Positions 1 to 6,397 of a stretch of 10,108 nt of DNA are shown one piece after another (the stretch's first letter is position 1; every line of letters begins with the position of its first letter). This stretch comes from Candidatus Zixiibacteriota bacterium (GTDB lineage Bacteria > Zixibacteria > MSB-5A5 > SM1-73). The notes beneath the pieces were generated by a model. That model saw only the letters and a list, made by a program, of their open reading frames with translations, was not told the DNA's origin and ran no database searches. A program made the position numbers and the translations under genes. The stretch covers positions 939,620-949,727 of the forward strand of contig CP070839.1 of NCBI GenBank assembly GCA_020341875.1. The letters run 5' to 3'.

Positions 1-18
1 CGCACTCTAAAGAGTGCG
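1..18. repeat. Perfect short inverted repeat at the window edge
   Basis: An 8-base arm (CGCACTCT) is followed after two A's by its exact complement (AGAGTGCG), so the transcript of either strand can fold into a compact hairpin. It is not followed by a T-run on the plus strand, so it is not a classical intrinsic terminator in that direction. It may be the tail of an upstream gene's terminator or one copy of a dispersed palindromic repeat. The element may extend beyond the window, so its full extent is unknown. Confidence 0.45.
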
Positions 19-177
19 GCTACCCCCGGGCCGATGGTCGAATTGACGGCGGCCCTTGCTCCGGCGGAAAGAACCCGGTGACAAACATGGTAGGCGGGGG
101 ATCTGCCTAGGGCACGACCAGCCCCGCGGCAACTATTCTGACTAACCAAGAAATTCCTTGTTTCTTGGGGGTCGCTG
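19..177. other. Non-coding leader region upstream of yggS
   Basis: Reading frames on the plus strand close quickly here (for example a TGA at 79-81 and a TAG near 107) and none resembles a known protein end. The stretch is GC-rich and contains local complementarity, such as TAGGC/GCCTA around 91-109. I could not match it to RNase P RNA, tmRNA, SRP RNA or a riboswitch class with confidence. It probably contains the promoter and leader of the downstream operon, but no convincing sigma-70 hexamer pair stands out. Confidence 0.35.
146..168. promoter_or_regulatory. Inverted repeat just upstream of yggS
   Basis: CCAAGAAA at 146-153 is complementary to TTTCTTGG at 161-168, giving a perfect 8-bp stem with a 7-base loop. 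It ends about 30 bases before the chosen yggS ATG. A G-run rather than a T-run follows it, so termination is unlikely. It could be an operator half-site pair for a dimeric regulator or an mRNA 5' stem. A weak promoter-like pair overlaps its right arm (TTGTTT 158-163, 18 bases, TATATT 182-187); if used, that promoter would give a nearly leaderless yggS mRNA. Confidence 0.35.
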
Positions 178-198
178 GTGTTATATTCCAAGGTTAAG

Positions 199-891
199 AT
201 GGCAACGATAGAGGAAAACGTCAGGAACATCTGGTCTCGCATCGAAGAGGCGGCACAAAGAAGCGGGCGGGAAGGAGAGAAGATCGAATTAGTGGCGGTG
301 AGCAAGACCGTCGAACCGGGAAGAATAAACGAGGCCATTCGTTGCGGAATAGAGATCATCGGGGAAAACCGTATACAGGAGGCGGAAGGCAAGTTCCAAG
401 AGATAACCGAACCGGTGACAAAACACCTGGTGGGACATCTGCAGACCAACAAAGCCAAGAAGGCGGTGGAGCTGTTCGATTTCATCCAGTCGGTGGACAG
501 CGAACGCATTGCCTGTGAGATTTCCAGAAGAGCGCTGGATAAGGGAAAGGTGATGGACGTGCTCGTGGAGGTGAATACATCCTGCGAAGAGACCAAGTTC
601 GGGATTGAACCTGAGCAGGCCCTGCCTTTAATTGAAACAATATCGAAACTGGAAGGTATTAAGATCAAAGGTCTGATGACTATCGGACTATTTTCCGACG
701 ATCCGGAGGATACACGTCCCTGTTTTAAGAGGTTGAAAACCTTTTTCGAGGAGGTCAAGTCCGCCAACGTCCCCGGGGTGGAGATGAAGTGTCTCTCCAT
801 GGGAATGACCAGCGACTTCGAGGTTGCAATTGAAGAGGGATCAAACATGGTGCGGGTGGGCACGGGGATATTTGGGCTCAGAAGCTATTAA
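199..891 (+). CDS. yggS: YggS/YlmE/PROSC family pyridoxal-phosphate homeostasis protein
   Basis: This is a cytoplasmic PLP-binding protein of the alanine-racemase-fold group III family. Members buffer free PLP and affect amino-acid and keto-acid balance, and most have no established enzymatic reaction. With the ATG start it is 230 residues, the usual family length. The PLP lysine in LVAVSKT then falls at K36, the same position as in E. coli YggS. Other family motifs are IGENRIQE, HLVGHLQTNK, VEVNTSCEETKFG and, near the end, SMGMTSDFEVAI followed by MVRVGTGIFG, which binds the PLP phosphate. A GTG at 178 would add seven residues, but the ATG at 199 has an AAGG five bases upstream and matches the family N-terminus (IEENVRNIWSRIEEAA). 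The gene begins the co-directional cluster; yggT starts 17 bases after it. Identity is clear; only the start is open. Confidence 0.95.
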   Translation: MATIEENVRNIWSRIEEAAQRSGREGEKIELVAVSKTVEPGRINEAIRCGIEIIGENRIQEAEGKFQEITEPVTKHLVGHLQTNKAKKAVELFDFIQSVDSERIACEISRRALDKGKVMDVLVEVNTSCEETKFGIEPEQALPLIETISKLEGIKIKGLMTIGLFSDDPEDTRPCFKRLKTFFEEVKSANVPGVEMKCLSMGMTSDFEVAIEEGSNMVRVGTGIFGLRSY

Positions 892-908
892 GGGATGAGA
901 GGAATTAG

Positions 909-1205
909 GTGCTGGGTAATCTCATATTCGCACTGGCCAAAGTCCTGGATCTGGCAATAAGCCTCTACGTGATCGCTATCATCATCCGGGCGATACTGTC
1001 ATGGTTCAACCCGAATCCCAATAGCCCGGGAGTACAGTTTCTATACAGGATCACCGACCCGGTTCTGGAGCGCATCAGGCGGATACTCCCCCTAGGTGGG
1101 GGAGTGGGTTTAGACCTGTCGCCGATCATCGCCATCTTCGGACTACTGTTCATCAAATATTTCCTGGTGGCAAGCCTGTATGATATTAGCTCAAGTCTCA
1201 AATAG
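909..1205 (+). CDS. yggT: YggT/YlmG family small integral membrane protein
   Basis: A 98-residue protein with two hydrophobic membrane segments, about residues 4-29 and 68-93. They are joined by an amphipathic stretch containing the family signature SWFNPNPNSPGVQFLYRIT and DPVLERIRRILP. The second segment is introduced by GLDLSPIIAIFGLLF, also diagnostic. This is a single-repeat YggT, as in B. subtilis YlmG; the E. coli protein has two repeats. Family members have been linked to division-site organisation and nucleoid or plastid distribution, but no biochemical activity is established. The GTG start has AGAGG six bases upstream and lies 17 bases after yggS, so the two are surely co-transcribed and probably translationally linked. 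Location next to divIVA supports a division/cell-shape role. Confidence 0.92.
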   Translation: MLGNLIFALAKVLDLAISLYVIAIIIRAILSWFNPNPNSPGVQFLYRITDPVLERIRRILPLGGGVGLDLSPIIAIFGLLFIKYFLVASLYDISSSLK

Positions 1206-1283
1206 TCGTGACGAGAGGGTAATGTTTCAATATCACTGCCGATAATAGTCTCAAAAAAAGCAATTCAAGGTTCGGAGGAGAAG

Positions 1284-1814
1284 GTGAAAATCACGCCGGT
1301 AGATATTAAGAACCAGCAGTTCGGCAAGTCTTTCCGGGGCTATGATCCCTCCGAGGTGGATTCCTACCTGGAGATGGTGTGTTCAACCCTGGAGGGTCTG
1401 ATCAAGGAGAATGCCGGGCTAAAGGAGAGGCTCTCCTCGGTGGAGTCGACTCTAATTGGATACAAGGATCTGGAGGGAAACCTCAAGGCAGCGCTGGTGA
1501 CCGCCCAGAAGTCGGCGGAGGAGATCAGGGAGAATGCGACAAAAGAGGCTCAGCTTTTGATGAGAGAAACCAAGATTAAAGCCGAGAGGAAGATGGAGGA
1601 GAGTTTGAACACTCTCTCCGAGATGAGAAAACAGGTAGCCGACCTGGAAAACATGAAAAGGGAATACCTGGCACGCCTAAAATCGCTGGTGGAAACCCAC
1701 ATGAGGGTTTTGGAATCAATGGAAAAAGAGGATCAAGCGTATAAAGAAGAGCCTCAGTTGGCGGGCAGCCAGGATCAAGGCAGGTCGAATGCGGATGAGG
1801 AGATGAAGATCTAG
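1284..1814 (+). CDS. divIVA: DivIVA domain cell pole/septum organising protein
   Basis: A 176-residue coiled-coil protein with an N-terminal DivIVA membrane-curvature domain. The start MKITPVDIKNQQFGKSFRGY is very close to B. subtilis DivIVA, and F17 and R18, the residues that insert into and contact the membrane there, are at the same positions. EVDSYLEMV follows. Residues of about 28-150 are charged and heptad-like, as expected for the oligomerising coiled coil (for example AQKSAEEIRENATKEAQLL and RETKIKAERKMEESL). The last 25 residues are polar and probably disordered. The protein would bind negatively curved inner membrane at septa or poles and recruit partners. The GTG start has GGAGGAG at 1274-1280 with good spacing. 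A 78-base gap separates it from yggT; in B. subtilis the ylmH gene occupies this place. DivIVA is better known from Gram-positives, so its presence in a probable diderm is notable but not unique. Confidence 0.93.
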   Translation: MKITPVDIKNQQFGKSFRGYDPSEVDSYLEMVCSTLEGLIKENAGLKERLSSVESTLIGYKDLEGNLKAALVTAQKSAEEIRENATKEAQLLMRETKIKAERKMEESLNTLSEMRKQVADLENMKREYLARLKSLVETHMRVLESMEKEDQAYKEEPQLAGSQDQGRSNADEEMKI

Positions 1815-1847
1815 AGGTTTGAAAAAGATTTTTTGGGGGACGTAAAA

Positions 1848-2690
1848 ATGGCAGAAAAGAGCATGTCAGATCTTAAAGAGACCATAAATGAAGCGGCCCA
1901 GTTCATCCGGGGCAAGACCAAAGTCCTGCCCCAGATAGGTATCATCCTGGGGACGGGATTGGGCTCGCTGGCCGATGCCATCAACGTGGACGCCAAGATT
2001 CCTTATGAGGAGATACCCCATTTCCCCGTCTCCACCGTGGAGAGCCACACCGGACGGCTGATCTTGGGCGAGCTTTCCGGGCAGAGCGTGGTTGCCATGC
2101 AGGGGAGGTTTCACTACTACGAGGGATACGATCTTAAGCAGGTGACCTTCCCGGTGAGGGTGATGAAGGCTCTGGGCGCAAACACGCTGGTGGTCTCTAA
2201 TGCCTGCGGCGGGTTGAATCCTCACTTCAAATCGGGCGAGATCGTGGTCATCACCGATCACATCAACCTGCAGGGATCGAATCCTTTGTTCGGCCCCAAC
2301 GATGAGAGCATGGGGCCCCGCTTCCCGGATATGTGCAACTGTTACGATCCGGAACTGATTACCCTGGCTGAGAACGTGGCCTTGAACCTGGGGCTGAAGT
2401 TACATAAGGGGGTCTACGTGGCGGTTGGCGGCCCGAATTTGGAGACTGCTGCTGAATACCGCTTCCTCAGGTTTATCGGGGCGGACGTGGTCGGAATGTC
2501 GACCGTGCCGGAGGTCATTGTGGCGCGGCATCAGGGCATGCGCGTGCTGGGCTTCTCCCTGATTACAGATATGGGCCTGCCGGACGCTCTGGGGCCAATG
2601 AATATGGAAAAGATTCTGGCAACAGCCGCTAAATCGGAGCCGCTTTTGAAAGACATAATGACACGGGTGATAGAAGAGATCAAAGTTTAA
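1848..2690 (+). CDS. punA: Trimeric-type purine nucleoside phosphorylase (possible altered base/sugar specificity)
   Basis: A 280-residue PNP/MTAP family enzyme for purine salvage, splitting purine (deoxy)nucleosides with phosphate to base and (deoxy)ribose-1-phosphate. Visible motifs are the phosphate loop GTGLG (35-39), SHTG with H67, QGRFHYYEGY (R87, H89), SNACGG (N118), TDHINLQGSNPLFGPND, GGPNLETAAEYR (E199), and GMSTVPEVIVARH with M217. All fit the human-type low-molecular-mass trimeric PNP. Two active-site positions differ: by my alignment the base-contacting Asn243 of human PNP is D241 (SLITDMG), and the 5'-OH-contacting His257 is M253 (PMNMEKIL). MTA phosphorylases also have Asp and a hydrophobic residue there, so the substrate may not be simply inosine/guanosine. 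The ATG has GGGGGA seven bases upstream; a TTG at 1833 would add five residues and is less likely. The gene interrupts the usual divIVA-ileS order and its last codons already belong to the heptamer repeat that follows. Confidence 0.9.
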   Translation: MAEKSMSDLKETINEAAQFIRGKTKVLPQIGIILGTGLGSLADAINVDAKIPYEEIPHFPVSTVESHTGRLILGELSGQSVVAMQGRFHYYEGYDLKQVTFPVRVMKALGANTLVVSNACGGLNPHFKSGEIVVITDHINLQGSNPLFGPNDESMGPRFPDMCNCYDPELITLAENVALNLGLKLHKGVYVAVGGPNLETAAEYRFLRFIGADVVGMSTVPEVIVARHQGMRVLGFSLITDMGLPDALGPMNMEKILATAAKSEPLLKDIMTRVIEEIKV

Positions 2691-2746
2691 AGTTCAAAGT
2701 TCAGAGTCTAGAGTTCAAGGTTCAAGAGTTCAAAGTTCAAGTTCAA
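2684..2746 (+). repeat. Degenerate tandem heptamer repeat, unit AGTTCAA, about nine copies
   Basis: Units read AGTTTAA, AGTTCAA, AGTTCAG, AGTCTAG, AGTTCAA, GGTTCAA, then (after one extra G) AGTTCAA, AGTTCAA and a six-base GTTCAA. The array begins inside the last codons of the phosphorylase gene, whose stop codon is part of the first unit, and ends immediately before the candidate GTG at 2747 and 12 bases before the likely ileS ATG. It therefore fills the whole intergenic spacer and the position where a ribosome-binding site should be. Because the unit is seven bases, copy-number change would alter the spacing without a fixed frame. It resembles the short tandemly repeated heptamers seen between genes in some bacteria; function is unknown. 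Confidence 0.9.
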
Positions 2747-2758
2747 GTGAAATTAGCT

Positions 2759-5700
2759 ATGTTTAAAGAGATCAAAGAGGACTTCAACTACCCGGAGATG
2801 GAGGAGAGAATCCTCCAGTTCTGGGATGAGAACGACATCTTCCATAAGAGTATCAAGAACCGAAAAGACGCCCCGGATTTCGTCTTCTACGAGGGGCCTC
2901 CCACAGCCAACGGAAAGCCGGGAATCCACCACGTGATTTCCCGCACCATCAAGGATTTGGTCTGCCGCTACAAGACCATGCGGGGCTTCAAGGTGGAGAG
3001 AAAGGCGGGGTGGGATACGCACGGGCTTCCCGTGGAGATCCAGGTTGAAAAGGAACTGGGCCTGGACAGCAAGGCAAAGATCGAGGAATACGGGATCGAC
3101 CGGTTCAACCTCAAGTGCGAGGAGAGCGTTTTTCGCTACAAAAAGGAATGGGACCAGCTCACCCGGAGGATGGGATACTGGCTGGACCTGGACAAAGCCT
3201 ATATCACCTGCTCCAACGACTACATCGAATCGGTATGGTGGATTCTGAGCCAGTTCTGGCAGAAGGGTCTGATCTATCAGGGGCACAAGATCGTGCCCTA
3301 TTGTCCCAGGTGCGGCACCCCTTTGTCAAGCCATGAGGTGGCACAAGGGTACCCGGAGGTCTCCGACCCCTCGGTGACGGTTAAGATGAAACTGGAGGGG
3401 AAAGAGAACACCTACTTCTTGGTGTGGACCACCACTCCCTGGACTCTGATCTCCAACGTGGCTTTAGCCGTGGGCGAACAGATCGATTACGTCAAGGTGG
3501 AGCATCAGGGCCAGGAGCTGATCTTAGCCAGAGCGCTTCTGGATCAGGCCTTAGAGGGCGAATACGAGATAAAGGAAGAGTACAAGGGAAAAGATCTGGA
3601 AAAGCTCAGATATGAGCCGCTCTTCTCTTTTGTGAAGACCGACAAGGCCAAGGCGTTCTGCGTGATCTTAGCAGATTTCGTCAGCGTGGAAGAGGGGACC
3701 GGAATCGTCCATATGGCCCCCGCCTTCGGAGCAGACGACTACGAGGCGGGGAAGAAATACGGTCTGCCCGTAGTTCAGCCGGTGGACGAAAAGGGTCAAT
3801 TTACATCCGAAGTCACTCCCTGGAAGGGTATGTTCGTGAAGGACGCAGACGAGAGCATAATGAACGACCTTAAGGAGAGAGGTCTGTTGTACAATAGGGG
3901 AGACTACCTTCATACCTATCCCTTCTGCTGGAGATGCGATTCGCCCCTGATATACTATTCCCGCAAGTCGTGGTATATCCGAACCACAGCCTATAAGGAC
4001 AAGCTGCTGGAGAACAACAAGAAGATAAACTGGTATCCGCCGGAGATGGGTTCCGGGCGGTTCGGTGAGTGGCTGGAGAACAACGTGGACTGGGCCCTCT
4101 CCCGGGAGAGATTCTGGGGCACACCTCTGAATATCTGGATATGCGATGGCTGCGGCGAGGAGGAATGCGTGCCCAGCATCGAGGAGCTTCTCGACTCAGC
4201 CGTCGAAGATGAATTCCTAGCTTCATTCAAAAAGGAGATAAATCTCCACAAGCCCATGATCGATGCGGTCACCCTGAGGTGTCCCAAATGTGATGGTGTA
4301 ATGCACCGCACCCCGGAGGTGATCGACTGCTGGTTCGATTCCGGCTCCATGCCGTATGCGCAATGGCACTATCCATTTGAACACAGCGATGAATTCAAGC
4401 ACAGGTTCCCCAGCGAGTTCATCTCCGAGGCGGTGGATCAAACCAGAGGATGGTTTTACAGTCTTCTGGCGATATCATCGTTCCTTTCCGACCAGCCTGC
4501 ATTCAAAAACGTGATCGTGATTGAGTTGATCCAGGATGAGCAGGGCGTTAAGATGCACAAGTCCAAGGGGAATGTCATAGATCCGTGGGAGGTTATGGAC
4601 GTCCAGGGGGCGGATGCCTTAAGGTGGTACATGCTCTGGTCCAGCCAGCCTTGGCTTCCCACCAGAATCGACAAGAAGGCGATAACCGAGGTGGAGAGGA
4701 AGTTCCTGAGCACTTTAAGGAACACCTATTCCTTCTTCGCGCTTTACGCCAATATCGACAAATTCGATCCCTCTAAGCATGAGTCGAAAGTGGAGGAAAG
4801 GCCGGAGTTGGACCGGTGGGTTGTCTCCAGGTTGAATTCTATGACCAAAGAGGTAACCTATGCTCTGGATCATTACGACCTGACCAGAGCCGCCCGCCTT
4901 ATTCAGGAATTCGTGATAGAGGACTTGAGCAACTGGTACGTGCGGCGGAGTCGGAGAAGGTTCTGGCAGTCCGAGGAAACCTCGGACAAGATTGCCGCCT
5001 ATCTTAGCCTGTGGGAATGCCTGGTCGCGGTGTGTAAATTGATCGCTCCGTATACTCCTTTCATGGCAGAGGAACTCTACCGGGAGCTTTGTGCCCGGGT
5101 CGGCTCTAAATATCCGGAAAGCGTGCACCTCACCGGTTTTCCTAAGGTTGTCGAAGAGCACGTCGATAAGAAGCTGGAACAGAAGATGGAATCCTTAAGG
5201 AGAATCGTCATTCTGGGAAGGGCGGCTCGAAGTAGGGCACAGATCAAGATAAGACAGCCCCTGGGGGAGATGCTGGTGGCCGTGCCCGAGGGGGATTCCA
5301 GGGAGGACCTGCAGCCTTTGCTCGGGTTGATCTCGGAAGAGCTCAACGTGAAACGGGTTTCGTTTCTGGAGCCAGGCGTCTCCTTGGTCCAGCTCTCTGT
5401 CAGACCCAATTTTGGGCGACTGGGTCCGAAGTGGGGTAAGAAAGCCAACCTGGTGGCGGAGCGAATGAAATCTCTAAGCCAGGATGAGTTGACGAGATTC
5501 AGAGATGAAGGGAGATTAAAGATAGAGATAGATGGCACCAGCCTGGAGCTAAAGTCAGAGGATATGGAGATAACCGAGACGGAAAAAGAAGATTGGGTGG
5601 TCGAATCGGAGAATGAGTTTAAGGTGGCGCTTTCATCCGCTTTAACTGACGAGCTTAAGGATGAGGGTTTTGCACGCGAACTGGTAAACAAAATCCAGAA

Positions 5701-5920
5701 TATGCGAAAGGCAGCCGGCTTTGAGGTTATGGACCGAATAAAGGCGGAGATCAAGACCACCTCCCGGCTTCAGTCGGCCATCAGAGCATTCGAGGAGTAC
5801 ATCAAAAAGGAGACACTCTCTTCGGAGCTCTCCCTTGCCGGAGCCAAAGGCGACCGGACCGAGGAGTGGGACATAAACGGGGAGAAGGCACGAATATCGA
5901 TAAAGAAGATTAGATCTTAA
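2759..5920 (+). CDS. ileS: Isoleucyl-tRNA synthetase, type 2 (eukaryote-like) with GIHH and KMHKS motifs
   Basis: A class I synthetase that charges tRNA-Ile with isoleucine in the cytoplasm. At 1053 residues it has the length and C-terminal extension of IleRS2, longer than the roughly 940-residue E. coli type. In order: Rossmann catalytic start with GPPTANGKP then GIHH (55-58) in place of HIGH; zinc-type CPRC (C182, C185); the CP1 editing domain with VWTTTPWTLISN (222-233) and GTGIVHMAPAFGADD (313-327), which keeps the threonines and aspartate needed for clearing Val-tRNA; CWRC (C390, C393); the ICDGCG and CPKCDG knuckles; VDQTRGWFYSLL; and KMHKSKGN (598-605) in place of KMSKS. The anticodon-binding helical domain follows (LDRWVVSRLNSM), then a DUF5915-like tail. 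No T-box leader is visible, unlike many Gram-positive ileS genes, and no Shine-Dalgarno precedes the ATG because the heptamer repeat lies there. A GTG at 2747 would add four residues. Editing looks intact; the altered motifs are discussed as a finding. Confidence 0.97.
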   Translation: MFKEIKEDFNYPEMEERILQFWDENDIFHKSIKNRKDAPDFVFYEGPPTANGKPGIHHVISRTIKDLVCRYKTMRGFKVERKAGWDTHGLPVEIQVEKELGLDSKAKIEEYGIDRFNLKCEESVFRYKKEWDQLTRRMGYWLDLDKAYITCSNDYIESVWWILSQFWQKGLIYQGHKIVPYCPRCGTPLSSHEVAQGYPEVSDPSVTVKMKLEGKENTYFLVWTTTPWTLISNVALAVGEQIDYVKVEHQGQELILARALLDQALEGEYEIKEEYKGKDLEKLRYEPLFSFVKTDKAKAFCVILADFVSVEEGTGIVHMAPAFGADDYEAGKKYGLPVVQPVDEKGQFTSEVTPWKGMFVKDADESIMNDLKERGLLYNRGDYLHTYPFCWRCDSPLIYYSRKSWYIRTTAYKDKLLENNKKINWYPPEMGSGRFGEWLENNVDWALSRERFWGTPLNIWICDGCGEEECVPSIEELLDSAVEDEFLASFKKEINLHKPMIDAVTLRCPKCDGVMHRTPEVIDCWFDSGSMPYAQWHYPFEHSDEFKHRFPSEFISEAVDQTRGWFYSLLAISSFLSDQPAFKNVIVIELIQDEQGVKMHKSKGNVIDPWEVMDVQGADALRWYMLWSSQPWLPTRIDKKAITEVERKFLSTLRNTYSFFALYANIDKFDPSKHESKVEERPELDRWVVSRLNSMTKEVTYALDHYDLTRAARLIQEFVIEDLSNWYVRRSRRRFWQSEETSDKIAAYLSLWECLVAVCKLIAPYTPFMAEELYRELCARVGSKYPESVHLTGFPKVVEEHVDKKLEQKMESLRRIVILGRAARSRAQIKIRQPLGEMLVAVPEGDSREDLQPLLGLISEELNVKRVSFLEPGVSLVQLSVRPNFGRLGPKWGKKANLVAERMKSLSQDELTRFRDEGRLKIEIDGTSLELKSEDMEITETEKEDWVVESENEFKVALSSALTDELKDEGFARELVNKIQNMRKAAGFEVMDRIKAEIKTTSRLQSAIRAFEEYIKKETLSSELSLAGAKGDRTEEWDINGEKARISIKKIRS

Positions 5921-5933
5921 TCGGAGGAAGGAG

Positions 5934-6320
5934 ATGAAGAAGAAGGACCTACAGAAGTATGAGAACCTGCTTTTGGCCAAGCGGGCCGAGTTGTTGGAGG
6001 AGTTGGGACTTCTCAAGAAGACCGGCATGAACAGCACTCTCAAGGAAGCGGCAGGTGAAATTTCCTCTTACTCCACCCATATGGCGGATCAGGGCACGGA
6101 CTCCTTTGAAAGGGAAAAGGCATTTCAGCTGGCATCCAAGGGCGGCAGGTTCCTCCATCACATCGACGAGGCTCTGGTCCGCATAAAGGACAAGACCTAC
6201 GGGAAATGCCAGGAATGCGGCAAGGACATAACCGCCGCCCGGCTGGAGGCAGTGCCGCACGCCAGATTCTGCATCGAGTGTAAGGAGAAAGAGGAGCTAA
6301 GGAAAGCCGGACAGGCCTAA
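5934..6320 (+). CDS. DksA/TraR family C4 zinc-finger protein (YlyA-like)
   Basis: A 128-residue protein with a helical, coiled-coil-prone N-terminal half (MKKKDLQKYENLLLAKRAEL onward). It has the family segment MADQGTDSFEREKAFQL, with D52 and D56 where the acidic coiled-coil tip is expected. The C-terminal zinc finger is complete, C92-x2-C95 ... C113-x2-C116 (YGKCQECG ... ARFCIECK). DksA-like proteins enter the secondary channel of RNA polymerase and modulate promoters, often together with (p)ppGpp; whether this short member does so is inferred from family only. GGAGGAAGGAG sits just upstream of the ATG, 13 bases after ileS ends. The ileS - DksA-like - lspA order matches ileS-ylyA-lspA in B. 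subtilis, so it is more likely a YlyA-type regulator than true DksA, which is usually about 150 residues. Confidence 0.92.
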   Translation: MKKKDLQKYENLLLAKRAELLEELGLLKKTGMNSTLKEAAGEISSYSTHMADQGTDSFEREKAFQLASKGGRFLHHIDEALVRIKDKTYGKCQECGKDITAARLEAVPHARFCIECKEKEELRKAGQA

Positions 6321-6338
6321 TGGCGACTCTTTTCTCCG

Positions 6339-6364
6339 GGCAGGAACCGCCGACGGTTCGTGCC
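6339..6364. terminator. Strong hairpin between the DksA-like gene and lspA
   Basis: GGCAGGAACCG (6339-6349) pairs with CGGTTCGTGCC (6354-6364) around a CCGA loop: an 11-bp stem with one mismatch. No T-run follows, so it is not a canonical intrinsic terminator. It could be an mRNA-stabilising or processing stem inside the operon, a partial attenuator of lspA-rluD, or a palindromic repeat. It ends 34 bases before the lspA ATG. Confidence 0.45.
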
Positions 6365-6397
6365 GCGTGACCGAGAGGTGTGCGCGAGGTCGGAGGC

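Noticed and set aside
66..90. GAAAGAACCCGGTGA-like text reminiscent of the 3' end of RNase P RNA
   Set aside because: The conserved bases that follow in RNase P RNA are missing, and the upstream conserved regions are absent or lie outside the window; similarity is too short.
1..107. Open frames reaching the left window edge as a possible end of an upstream gene such as ylmD
   Set aside because: The two frames open to the edge end at 81 and 107 and read as low-complexity peptides with no match to the expected YlmD C-terminus.
60..140. Patches resembling a cobalamin riboswitch core (GGAAAG...CCGGTG and GCCCCGCGGCAACT)
   Set aside because: The spacing between the two patches is too long, the connecting stems do not form convincingly, and the downstream genes have no B12 connection.
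1241..1246. GATAAT as a -10 element of a separate divIVA promoter
   Set aside because: No acceptable -35 element lies 16-18 bases upstream, so an internal promoter here is not supported.
2684..2758. T-box riboswitch or tRNA-like element before ileS (GTTCAA resembles the tRNA T-loop)
   Set aside because: There is no T-box AGGGTGGNACCGCG motif, specifier hairpin or terminator, and the similarity is explained by the heptamer repeat.
5077..5760. Long minus-strand frame (227 codons) inside ileS
   Set aside because: It lies wholly opposite a convincing IleRS coding sequence, is serine/arginine-rich without recognisable motifs, and is a shadow of the real gene's codon bias.
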